NCBI GenBank assembly: GCA_009617715.1
Contig: VTFK01000057.1
Coordinates: 1-64,000 of the forward strand
DNA from: Plectrocnemia conspersa
Lineage: Eukaryota > Arthropoda > Insecta > Trichoptera > Polycentropodidae
Direction of reading: 5' to 3'
Length of the DNA: 64,000 bases
Each line of letters opens with the position of its first letter. The first letter of the stretch is position 1. Under the pieces are notes generated by a model. It worked only from the letters and a program-made list of their open reading frames with translations, did no database searches and was not told where the DNA came from. This document shows, piece by piece, positions 12,621 through 23,559 of this stretch. The position numbers and the translations under genes are program-made.

Positions 12621-15600
12621 ATTTTATACATTATTTTGATACGTATGAGCGAGAAATCTAATTTAGCCTAATGGTTGTCTTATTAAACCCACCTCTGTAT
12701 AATCCTTCTTATAAAACAGGCGTATGTCTTACGGGTGGTCATTTATATGGCGATCAAGGATTCGTTTTAAGTCTGAGACAATGTCTCAATAATTTGATGC
12801 GTGCCTTGTACGTCATTAATAATTAAAGATGCTTGTTTTTTTTTACTAAAAAAGGCTTTCAAACGTGTGATTTGTTGTTCCTCAAATTCTTGGGCGTTCC
12901 AAAATTACGATTTCATTCGTGCTTTGTTTGTTAATGCTTATAATATAAATGATTATGCACTGTGGACTTTACCCCAATACAAAAATTTAATCTGCGCTAT
13001 AAAAAGTAATTTAAATACACTCATAAAACACAAATGTATAATATTTACAAACTAATTTTCACTTTTCAATTTGTTTTCCGCACTTATAATACGCTATTTA
13101 CAAACCGTATCAGAAAATCGTTTTCCTTGAGCCTTTAGCAGTAACGTTGCATTTTGCTCTTTCGTATTTACATCCAGCGTGCGATCGAACACGTAAATGT
13201 GTTTACAGAAAAAATCTGAAAACTAATCGGGCGCATAAGTCATTCGATCGGTAAATATAATTACTATTTATATTTATAACGGAGATATAACATACATGTG
13301 TTTTGGCGCACTTTTATCTGTTTGTTTGTTACTGCCCGGACGCTTTCGCAGTCACGTTCAATTGTGTTGTAATTTATTTTAATGTGTATTCTAAGTTTAA
13401 GGATAATACAACTTGTAGTGATTTAAAGCAGATACGTACGTATTGTATTTTTTCTTGACGAACTATATCGTAGAGTAAGAAAGGCAAAGGAATTCCCCTA
13501 ACTCGGCATAATGCAGTCCATCAGTAACTTTATCTAGAACCACCACTTCGCTTCCGACTTGGAATAAACTGAAATTCAGTTGAACGCGCGCCAAGCATAG
13601 ATATGAGTATCAATCTAGATGATCTTTAGAAGACTGAGAAAATAGTCCCTTTTCACTTCAGAACATACTTAGCTATGCAGTCTGGAATCCAAGAGTTCAA
13701 CCCGATATTCGTAACGATTCGTAAAGTCTAAAACAGGAATTAAATGTATGTTTATATCGTTGTCAATTTAATGTAACACTGTTATAAGCGGAGCAGCTGA
13801 AATATATTATTAAAATACTTCAATAAAACATCATTTCATAACAAATGCTGATGGATACGATATAACTTTGCGGCTGGGTTTTATTTATTATTACCCAATT
13901 GATTTTAGAGCTGCGTGTCCAAAAAGGGATTGGCAATCGGTAGCTTGCGATCTTTAGCTTTCCGATTGTAGCCTAGTATAATAATATATTTTATGAATAA
14001 AAATGTAAGTATATATATATACTCAATTTTTCCACGAACATGACATTATATTTTCTATGCTTACAATGGAGGAATGTAACCTTTCTTATCATTGTCGATA
14101 TCATGTTTTTTTATTAATAATTTTATCGCGATTATATTGTTATCAGAAACATTTATGAAAATATATGGTTATCCATTTAATAATGTGATTAATGGTTTTT
14201 TTTTTATTAGTATCAAATAATATATGACAACTCGTAGTTGCATTGTTAAGAATTTAAATAACTGTTGAATAAGATTCATCTTATTTTTATATATAAAAAA
14301 ATACTTTTACTAGCAATTTAAATAGAGCAACTTTTTTAAAAACATCTTTAAGGATAAGATTTTTTTAAATGATTAAATTAATATATTCGTGATTGACAAT
14401 TATGGTGCAATACCATAATTGTAGATAACAATGCATTATATTCTAGAATTGTTCAATGTTATAAATAATAGATAATATTTATACGACATTGATTTTTCTA
14501 TTATTTTATTTATAGATACAGCAAAAAAGTCAATGGAAAAAACCCAAAACCACCTTCGCTATGTTTATATGTTTATCTTATTTTTTAAAACATACTACAC
14601 AGACTCTCAGATAACGCAGCCGTATAATGCGTATTTATGTCGCCTTAACTCAGTTTAGTCTCTGGTTAAGGTCAAGGGATTGAACATCTACAAAATCAAT
14701 CATTCACTCGTTTAACCCTGACCAAAGGAAATATATCGAACATAAAAATCAATTCGCAACACCTGGCGAGTTTTCTCAGTGTAATTTTGTGTGAATAAAT
14801 GTTTTAAAACTGGTTTTATAGTGCAGTGCTTTTATATTTTTTTAATCATACACAATTTTTATGCAGTCATCGTGATAACGATAATGATGATTATGTGATT
14901 TTTTTTGTATAATTATGTTTAATGGTGTAACTTTTATACACGAATGGTTAAGTATGTCAACAATTTTTGTTACCTCCAAGGTCGGTTTTTTCAAGTTTAG
15001 AATTAAGCAAAAAATTGTATCGTTATCTTATCACGTTGATCACATCAGAAAATTGCGTCTAACTGACTAAGTTTGCTATAAAGTACAATATTGTTATATC
15101 ATCATCAACATAATCAGCTTGATTACCAAGTTGTTGCAATTCTCTATATTTTGCTATTATCTATGTATCTTGCTATAAATCAAATAGCTATATTTTGACT
15201 ATTATCTATATATCTTGACATGATATTTTTATCTAACGGGAAAAATTGTTTTTTTAAATGGTATTCTTTCTTTTATTTATGCAGTTTTAATTATTATAAA
15301 AAAAAATATATCAAAAAAAAATTTTCGACAACTACGCCTTGCGATGACTGACTTAACAAAAATGCACCACATTACTCATTCCTGTGTAATCTTAATCCCC
15401 AATTTATCAGGTAAACGTTATTTTTAACTATTCAAGCATCGAATAGTAAACGATAAAATATTCGAATTTATTCGGTAAGAATCGAAAATTACAGATTCAT
15501 ACACATATTAATTTATGTTATAAAAAGACTAAATAGTATTGCTACTATACATTTTAATTTAAAAAATAATAGAGCATTGATTGTGTCAAACTTTAAAGCA

Positions 15601-16543
15601 GTACGATATTTATTTTAATTATACCTACTATAAAAAACTACAAAAACAGACTTAAGACTAAAACCAAAAAATTAAATACTAGTCATTGAGTTGCCAAATT
15701 AACCTGAAAATGTTAGGAATTTCTGCAATTACAAAATGTTTTTTTTTCCTAATTATTTTATTTGTTAGATATTATAATAGATATATTATACATAACATAA
15801 ATTTTGATTTGCACATTGCATATTGACCTGTTTAATGTCAGCTACGAGGAGCTGGTCCGTTTCATATCATTTAATTTTGATTTTTTATGCTTCTTTATAT
15901 GTATTATTTTAATTAAATATTTTTTTGTGTATTGAAATAACACAACTATTGTTTTCGAACATCGTGACACATTTGGGCAACCTGTTAGGTTACGTTTAAG
16001 TAAATATATAAAGATAAATTTCGCAAAACAAAAAATGCCAAAATGCTTATTATATTAAATAATGCACCGATATATAAAAAAATTAATATTTATTTTATTG
16101 TAATACATCAAAAAATATTAAATAATACACATCAGTTTTTTGTTTGATTTTATAAATTAAAAAATGTATTTGACTACAAAAATTAATGAATAGTTGTAAA
16201 AATATTTAATAAACGGGTGAATATATTCAGTATTCTGGTCTGGTGTATCTTAGACACATGGTTATTCTGTGCTTCCCAATTTTTTTTCTGCTCCTGCACA
16301 AAAATCACTTCATTAAATTCTCGTGACACGTCTATACATATTTACTAACTTTATACTTTTTGTTTGGAAGCTGTATGGCTTTTGTAAGGGGAGCGTTCTT
16401 GAGCGTAAATGACAAGAATAAGGGACGCAATCATGACTCTCTAGGGCACACAGCTGAAAATCGCCGTGCATCAGTGGATTGTCCCACCCCTCCCCTTCAA
16501 TAACTTCAAAAAGTTGTAATACAAAGTACAAATACGGATACGA
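12621..16543. other. Intergenic with minor repeat fragments
   Basis: AT-rich. A coding-like relic lies on the - strand near 12930-12850 (FWNAQEFEEQQITRLKAFL) and is similar to one at 22453-22390. A dispersed-repeat fragment lies at 13500-13600 (complement of GGAAGCGAAGTGGTGGTTCT). Otherwise there is no gene-like signal. Confidence 0.4.
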
Positions 16544-16994
16544 TCAATACTCCATATTGTAGATAACTGAGATTTTTATTCTAAATCCTCTCAGCAATGA
16601 GTACCTCGTTTTGCTATAATTTCCGACATTAAAGCCATTTTTGAAAACACTACAAACTAACGTATCGTACAGAATTGCCAATAAATTGTTCATGTGACAC
16701 GCGCTCCGCATAACGAAACCGAGCACCTTCTATCGCAAACTTTGTTTTACTCCCAACTTTTCGTTTTAAGTATTATTTGTTAAAATCTGAGAAATATAAC
16801 AATGTGACACTTATCGTTCGACTTCCTTTAGCTATTTTTGTAAAAACAACGAATACGCATTTGTGCGAATACTCTGAAACACTCACGTCATTAGCATATA
16901 ATAAACATTTTGAGTTCTCAATTGTCGCATTTATGTTATTGATAAAGAGTAGAGGACCTAAATTAGACCGCTGTGGTACTCCAAAATAAGTCAA
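16544..16994 (-). pseudogene. Jockey-type LINE reverse transcriptase remnant
   Basis: On the - strand 16994-16773 reads FGVPQRSNLGPLLFINNIN and CLLYANDV. These correspond to the RT motifs GVPQGSxLGPLLFxxYIND and YADD; the catalytic YADD is altered to YAND and GS to RS. Downstream (16726-16544) comes LGFVMRSACHMNNLLAILYD then TLVCSVF, the LGF.R....F....L..LY..LV.S block. A shift of frame then gives an ERI-stop-NKNLSYLQYGV stretch like the IERIQ.KFL block. Frameshifts, an internal gap and the mutated active site make it inactive. It is related to the fragment at 365-761. Confidence 0.75.
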
Positions 16995-18000
16995 GTATTC
17001 AAAACATGTCTACAATATGTCGGTAACATCTTAACCTCGCGACTTTTAATTTTAACTGACAGACTATCATTCGGACGCATAGTGCAATTTTTTTTTATAA
17101 AATTATTATTTGGTTATAATCTATTAATATCGATGCTATATAATGATTAATGTTATCTGTTGACGGAAGTCATCTACTAACTTTATCATTGATGCTATCT
17201 TTATTAACGAATTTTAATTTGCAGTAAAGCTTCTAAGTACAAATTTTAGTGACTGCATAAATCAATAATTGCATAGAATTAATTTAAAAACTTTCTATTG
17301 CTACACTTCTTCCTCGTAGCTCATTCAAACATCACAACTCCAATTCAATATTCCATGATTCAAGATACAATGTTAGTTGTTCTCCTGTCTCAAGTAAAAT
17401 CTTTATCTTCCTATTGTGTTTTATATATTGAATCCATGTCTCTACAATCAGTAAACAGTTTACAAAAAAACGTTTCAACGTTTAAAAAATAATAAAAAAA
17501 CGAATTATAATGATTTATATATGTATAAAAAGTTACAATGCGACAATGATTATAATTATGAATTATGGCAATGATTGTGCATAATTCGGCAATACATATA
17601 AACCAACCTAATTCTCAGTAGATTAAATGTGACGTATGAATACTAAATCTCTAGCGATTACACTACTATATTTTTTTAATAAAAGCTGATAATATTTTTA
17701 TATCACTGATAAACATTAAGTTTTTCCCGATAACGTCTCTTGAATTCTCAACAACGAGGAAACTGTATACACCTGTATTACTCCACTCATAATATAAATT
17801 GCAACCTGTTTTCATTATTGATGCAACAGGAAAATAATAATTAAAATTAAAAATAGTTGCATCTAATTAATTTTAATTAATTATACATGTGGGGGGTACA
17901 TATAATACTTATATTAAAATTATTGCATGATAATATTGTTCTATGAATATCACCAATTAAAAAAATAATATATTACATTAAATTACGCTTCTTATCTGCG
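16995..18000. other. Upstream intergenic region of the OSGIN gene
   Basis: AT-rich, no gene recognised. It should contain the distal promoter of the gene that starts near 18036, but I see no specific element that I can name. Confidence 0.35.
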
Positions 18001-18041
18001 TATATATATTGGGGCACTCCTACGAGTCTTTTATCAGTGTC
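18001..18041 (+). promoter_or_regulatory. TATA box and initiator of the OSGIN gene
   Basis: TATATATATT at 18001-18010 is followed about 30 bases later by TCAGTG (18034-18039), a match to the arthropod initiator TCAGTY. The predicted first transcribed base is the A at 18036. This is the correct spacing for a focused core promoter and lies 175 bases upstream of the start codon. It is prediction only. Confidence 0.5.
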
Positions 18042-18062
18042 CGCCGAGCCCCTCGCGCAAAG
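18036..18062 (+). other. Possible short first (non-coding) exon
   Basis: From the predicted start at 18036 to CAAAG at 18062, followed by a GTACTGAG donor. The matching acceptor would be TTTTTTCAG ending at 18137, giving a 75-base intron, a common minimum intron length in insects. The next exon would run from 18138 with a 73-base leader before the ATG. The transcript could instead be unspliced here. Confidence 0.35.
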
Positions 18063-18210
18063 GTACTGAGAGAGCGCTCCTCACCGTTCACGCTTATCTT
18101 CTATTTGAGATTAATGTAGTTATTTCTCTTTTTTCAGATCAAATTGATTTGTGAGAAGTCAGTCGACGAATCAAAAGTGGAAGCATTCAAAGATTCGGTT
18201 CTCAGACAAC

Positions 18211-21200
18211 ATGAGGGAATTCAACGCCATAAACGGGCTACCTGACGATGTCATCTACAAAGAAGTCGTCGTGATCGGTAAATACATTAATATTAAATCT
18301 AATTTATAACGATGTCTGTATCAGTCGAACATTTTTGATTTTATATTTAAAAACAAATTAATAAATAATGTTTTATTTTGTTTATCATTTTATTCTTTTA
18401 TTTAAACATTTTAATTGAGCAATTTATAAAATAATTATTTCATAAAACGAATTGTTTTATGGAACAAAGTATTTTTTTAAATGCACATATCTTTTAAAAT
18501 AATTCCAAGCTAAATTGCACACACTTTATCTATTGTAGTATTATGGGTTAATCCCTTTATTTTCTTCTAAAAAATATTGTATTTATTATCAGCACATTGT
18601 TAATGTGCTACACATTGCCACTTACTTATCGATGGGCGGTAAAATTCTAATAATAAAAAGCTTTTCCGTAACTGTTTACTTTTTGTATGTTTGACGTGCA
18701 TCTAAACAAAGTTAGCGATTAACAAATACACTAATTGAAGACAAAATTAAAAATAGGTATATCCTCTTTTCTTAGAATATATATAAAAGCATTCTATATA
18801 AATAACAAAGCTCAAAAATAGCATTAAAGAGATATTATTTACCTGATGGTTTTACAAGGCCGTATAATTTGTACAATAATAAAAAAGTATATGTGTCTGT
18901 TCTCAACATAGTACTGTGTCCAAGTCATATTGAAGATCGAGCAGTCAAAGTGGCGAGTTTGACGGAAGTCATTTATTGAAGTCAGAAGTGAAGTGGTAGT
19001 TCTGGATGAAATTCCAGTCTAAAGATCTTGAATAAAGTGATTCAATACAACAGTGTTATGGTTTATATACCATTAAGATTTGGATGAAGTATAACTGTGT
19101 AACTGTAGATTCGATACGTCGTCATTCTTTGGAATGTGTAATCTGGGCTTGGCTACTTGTTCGGCGGAGATATGAACCGCATTTGGCACTGACCTTTCAG
19201 TGTCTTTATTTAACTTAAGTCCTAGTTTTTGTTTTGAAACTATTAATGGATCATTTGTTTACGCCATTGAAAAAACTCCCAAAAATAATAAATTAAAAGT
19301 TTTATTTGACCCTTTTAGCAAGTCTTTCGCGACTAATTTTGTCGCAACGATTATGGGTGGTCCCAACAAGCAAGAAAATACTACACATAAAATAGATTAA
19401 ATTAATAATACCGAAAAACTGAACATTGTTATATCAGTATTGAAATATGTATATATAAATAAAAAAATTGTGCCTATCTTTAATTTCAAATTGATTAATT
19501 GCTCCTGAAATAAATTAATACAATGTATACTACGCACCATAACCTATAATAATTAAAAACAGAATTTTCAAAAAAAATATAATGAAAAAATGTATTATTT
19601 TACATATAAATTAGCTTATCATATATTTATAGCAAAAAATCTCATTTTTAACCCTTTGTTTGCCAAAGCTTTTGAGACTACTATCTAAATATTGATATAA
19701 TGTAACATAATAAAAAATATCACTTATTCTTAAATACTATTAAATATGTATCTTATTTTTTCTTTAATGATTACATTGGATTGGGCAATTCTTGCCAATG
19801 TACTTAAAGCCGATACATCGAATTTCGGCAATCAAAAGGTTCAATACTGTTTTTTGCTTCTGAATGATTGTTTATGTTGTTTTTATTAAAAATGTGAGTA
19901 ATATATGCTATCATATTGCATCATTAATTTGATTAATTTTTCATAGGAAACGGGCCTAGTGGAATATGTATGTCATATCAGCTAGCCGGTCATTCGCCAG
20001 TGCTGAGGAAAGACGCAGAACGGCATCCAGAACCTATGCTGGACGCAAGAATAAGAAATACGCCATGCGGAAGACCTTTACCTATGCAGACATTCCACGA
20101 TTTAGCTGGTGGACTCGAAGGACGGAGTCAAAACCCAATTCCTTTATTGGTAAATATATAAATTAATCATTAAGTTTAAATCCCAAATAATTATTAACAA
20201 TACTAACATTTTTACTATATCAACAGGTCGATAATTTGACTCATCCTGGAGCCGACATGGGAATAGATCTACCTTCAATGCTTGAATGGAAATATTTTCC
20301 AGAAAAACAGGTTAATCATCGACACAATAATTACATAATAAATATATATAGCTTTATTTTATTAATTATTTATATATTTACATATTAGATTGATCATGTA
20401 GTTCTTGGCCGAGGAAGAGCCGGAGGCTTATGGAATACGTTAGACTCCAGTGTTGTTACTTTGAGCCCGTCTCGATGGATGGCTCTTCCTGGACAACCGA
20501 ACCTGAGCGACTTACAACCTGAACAACGTGTCCCCTGTGCCTCTCGTCGCTAATTATTATCAGCACTATGTCAAACAATCGGGAATACAAGTAAATTCCA
20601 CTCTCAAATAAATCATATTCACATATTTATCATAAAATAATATTATTGTATTTTGTATTTTAGAAGTTTTTCCGTAATCATACAATGGTCACCTCTGTAA
20701 AACCAATCAAGGCTACAGGAAAACTAGGCGGTGTAAATCCGCCAGAGATCGCTTGGTGTGTTTGCGGGTATATATATATTTTTTTTATATTATCAAGTTA
20801 ACTATTTTGCAAACTCATTCACTTCTGATGTAGTGTATGACTCTTGTTTATCTCAAATCAACTTTCAAAGATACTTATCTTAAACTCAATTTCAGCTATG
20901 ACACTGCAAATCAAGAGTCGTTCCGATATGTGTGTTCACGAGTGATACTTGCCACTGGAGCGTCAGATAAGCCAAATAGCATCAAAGGCGGAAGAACCAT
21001 GTATCCGATATCGAGAGCCATCAGAACGCCGTCACGTTTGCAAAGCGCTCTCGATAGTCTGACTCTAGAATTAGAAAGTAAGTTATTGATTATCTAAAAC
21101 TACTTAATAATCTGTACCTGTTTATAAAAGTAGTATTGATTTTAAGGTTTTAATTTCAGTTACCTACCTTCAATATAAAATTAAATTATTTTATATAGAC

Positions 21201-23407
21201 ATCTATATATTGTACAAAAATAATTAGTACATATGTTTAGTCTAGTTTAAAACCATTTAGAAAATATTTTATATTTTACTTGCAACTCCTTCTTAAAGAT
21301 GTGTGTTTTTATATATTAATAATATTAAATGCGATTTTTCAGGAACTGGAAAAGTCTGTCCCCCTATTCTGGTGATCGGATCTGGATTGAGCGCAGCTGA
21401 TGCCATTTTAAGGGCGCGAGCTTGCGGTCTAGCAGTGGCTCATGCATATAGATCGCCATCAGCGGCGTTACGAGCTTTACCACCAACTCTTTATCCCGAA
21501 TATCATCAAGTATGTATTCTGTATTTAAATTCCCATAAACTCATATCACACCAAGACACTTTAAGGGAGCAGAAGCTAATTTAAAGCCAATCACAATAGT
21601 GTTTAGATCCACTAGTCTGTCCCTTTATGAAAGCTTAATTTTAAATGAATATTATAAAGGAAAGTTCAAACAATGTTTATTTGCTGCAAGGCCATCATTA
21701 CAATTAACCCTTTGGGCGATATGGCCGCACATATGCGGCGACACTCGATAGATCCAGATAGAGTATCGCCGCACATACGCGTCCACAACCATGTTACTCG
21801 AATTTTCTATTTATGTTTGTAAATTTGATTAATTTATGACTTATCCCGAAGGTACATATTCTGAAATTATACGAAAAAAATAAAAAATTGCGAATATTAA
21901 TATTTTCTAGTAAATGTTTGTAATTTTGATCAATTATTTATTTTTTCGGTGAGAAAAATACGTATAATAGATGTATATTTTGAGAGCCACTGAATTTACT
22001 TTATGAATAAATCAAAATTTACTCCATCGTAATACACAGTAGACTCCTCAATAACACGGTAAATTGGAGACGTGCTATTTGGATGCGTGTAGTTGGGGGA
22101 CTAGAAAATACTCATATAATTTTTGCAAAAGTAACGTGCACCCAAATAGCACGCCCCCCAATTTACCGTGTTATTGGGGTCTACTGTATAAGTAAATAAA
22201 ATAATCATAAGTTGATAAATGTGAGACATATATAAAAAAAAACTTATATTAAAATATTAAGAACGACTTAATTTGCTTCATTAATAAATATAATACAATA
22301 AAAAAAATTAAACAAAAACGAAAAAATTAACTCACTCCTATGATATATATGTGGAAAAAAGAACTCATTTATCAAAGGGTTAAGAGGTTTATGAAGAGTT
22401 GTTGTGTGGTTATTATGCAATTCTTGGGTGTTCTGAAATTCTAGTTTTATCAATTTTTATTAAGCCGTCTTTATCGTATATTTAAATTTTTTAAGGTCCA
22501 CCAAATGATGATCAACGGAGTAAATGGCAGACACCCCCTCTACACGGCCTTACCAGATCACATAATCCTAGATGGAGTAATAGATGTCAACAACGACGGA
22601 TCATGCGACGAAGAAGAAGTCGACATACACACCCCGCAAAAGATCAAACTATTGAACACAAAGACGAACAACGTGATAGAAATAGATATATCCTTGTGCG
22701 TCATACTAATCGGCTCCCGTCCGGATTTGCACTTCTTACCCGAAGACTTTAACTCAAGCTACTTGACTTTTGACCCCGAGAGCGAACAACTCAAGCCTGA
22801 CTTGGTGATGAGCAACAATAGGCGGCTGAGCAACGATAAGCAAAACACACACTCCGCCGAAATGTGCATCAAGTGTTCGTACAACAGCACGAACAGACTG
22901 ACGCACGACAGTATATGCTTCATAAAGACACAGTGGCATAATTTTAAATATATCGTAGGACAAGGACTGCACAAATCGAGACAATACAATAGAAGCGCTA
23001 AGGATAATGCGTCGAACAACAGGAGTGATTTGCAAGAGCTGAGCAGCAGCGGCGAAAGTATCAGTGATAAGAATCTGTTCAATTACAAATGCAGTTTGAA
23101 GTTGAACGGAGAAGATCACTCAGTGCTGAATGATCTGAATCATGTTGAGTATAATGAAGTAGTTGAAAGTAACGTTCAAGGATCTGGTACCGGTTTGGGT
23201 ATTAATTCCGATAGACCGATCGACAGCAAGACGAATCCGATCTTTATAGATAAATATACTCATGCGGTTCAAAACGCGCCTAAAGGTATGTACACGTTGG
23301 GTCCGCTGGCCGGAGATAACTTTGTGAGGTTCATCCCTGGAGGCGCTCTTGCTATAGTGAGCAGCATCTGGAATGATAAGAAACTTGAAGAGAATGAATG
23401 CAATTGA
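18211..23407 (+). CDS. OSGIN: OSGIN-family oxidative stress-induced growth inhibitor, frame break in exon 4
   Basis: FAD/NADPH-binding flavoprotein of the OSGIN1/OSGIN2 (OKL38) family, linked in vertebrates to oxidative stress and growth or apoptosis control. Coding exons: 18211-18277, 19947-20149, 20227-20310, 20389-20590, 20664-20767, 20896-21077, 21343-21509 and 22496-23407, all with GT-AG introns and compatible phases. The first Rossmann motif, IGNGPSG (residues 22-28), is split by intron 1. An ATG motif follows (VILATGAS, about 236-243). The second nucleotide motif is VIGSGLSAADA (291-301), and the family C-terminus is GPLAGDNFVRF (about 605-615). As read, exon 4 stops at TAA 20551; one surplus base in CCCC 20532-20535 explains it, because removing one base makes the total 1920 nt (639 residues) and restores downstream homology (ANYYQHYV). 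Exon 8 has an insert of about 140 Ser/Asn-rich residues compared with vertebrate proteins of roughly 480-550. Family call is firm; intactness is uncertain. Confidence 0.9.
18278..19946 (+). other. OSGIN intron 1 (1669 bases)
   Basis: Donor GTAAAT, acceptor TCATAG. It contains a dispersed-repeat fragment at 18960-19030 (AGAAGTGAAGTGGTAGTTCT, related to 13.5 and 39.3 kb) and the TTAA element at 19652-19839. The open frame at 19200-19400 looks random. Confidence 0.6.
19652..19839. mobile_element. Short TTAA-flanked MITE in OSGIN intron 1
   Basis: Left end TTAA then CCCTTTGTTTGCCAAAG. The right end, complemented, reads CCTTTTGATTGCCGAAA and is preceded by TTGAA, a mutated TTAA. The ends are imperfect inverted repeats of about 17 bp. 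About 188 bp, non-coding, consistent with a piggyBac-type MITE. Confidence 0.5.
21708..22379. mobile_element. TTAA-flanked piggyBac-like MITE
   Basis: TTAA at 21704-21707 is followed by CCCTTTGGGCGATATGG. At the right, ATCAAAGGG is followed by TTAA at 22380-22383. The terminal repeat is CCCTTTG. Just inside the left end is a palindrome centred on GCCGCACATATGCGGC. It has no transposase. The pogo-type MITE 22037-22186 inserted later, giving a relative age order. Confidence 0.6.
22037..22186. mobile_element. pogo/Tigger-type MITE nested in a TTAA element
   Basis: Inverted repeats of about 50 bp: left starts CAGTAGACTCCTCAATAACA, right complemented starts CAGTAGACCCCAATAACACG. Both continue through GGTAAATTGG and GTGCTATTTGG. 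It is flanked by TA on the right and a decayed TA (CA) on the left. The 150-bp length, TA target and CAG-type ends fit a non-autonomous pogo-like element. Confidence 0.75.
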
Positions 23408-23553
23408 TGCTGAGTCACTCTCAATACGAGACTGATTAACTATCATTCCTTTTTAACGTTTGTTTGAGGCACTCTTTCACTTGTGAATGCACACAATGCC
23501 TTTTCAAAGCATTTCATTCAATATTAGAATGTTTGCTACACATATGATGCATA

Positions 23554-23559
23554 AATAAA
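23554..23559 (+). terminator. Poly(A) signal of the OSGIN gene
   Basis: AATAAA about 147 bases after the TGA stop. It is the first canonical signal downstream of the coding sequence. Other AT-rich signals follow, so a longer 3' UTR is possible. Confidence 0.55.

Larger units (their letters stand above)
21510..22495 (+). other. OSGIN intron 7 with nested transposons
   Basis: 986 bases between exons 7 and 8, with donor GTATGT and acceptor TTTTTTAAG. Most of it is the TTAA element 21708-22379, which itself holds a pogo-type MITE. A coding-like relic on the - strand (22453-22390, LEFQNTQELHNNHTTTLHKP) resembles one at 12.9 kb. Confidence 0.7.

Noticed and set aside
22754..23446. Minus-strand open frames opposite OSGIN exon 8
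   Set aside because: Shadows of the long open exon; leucine- and serine-rich translations with no family features.
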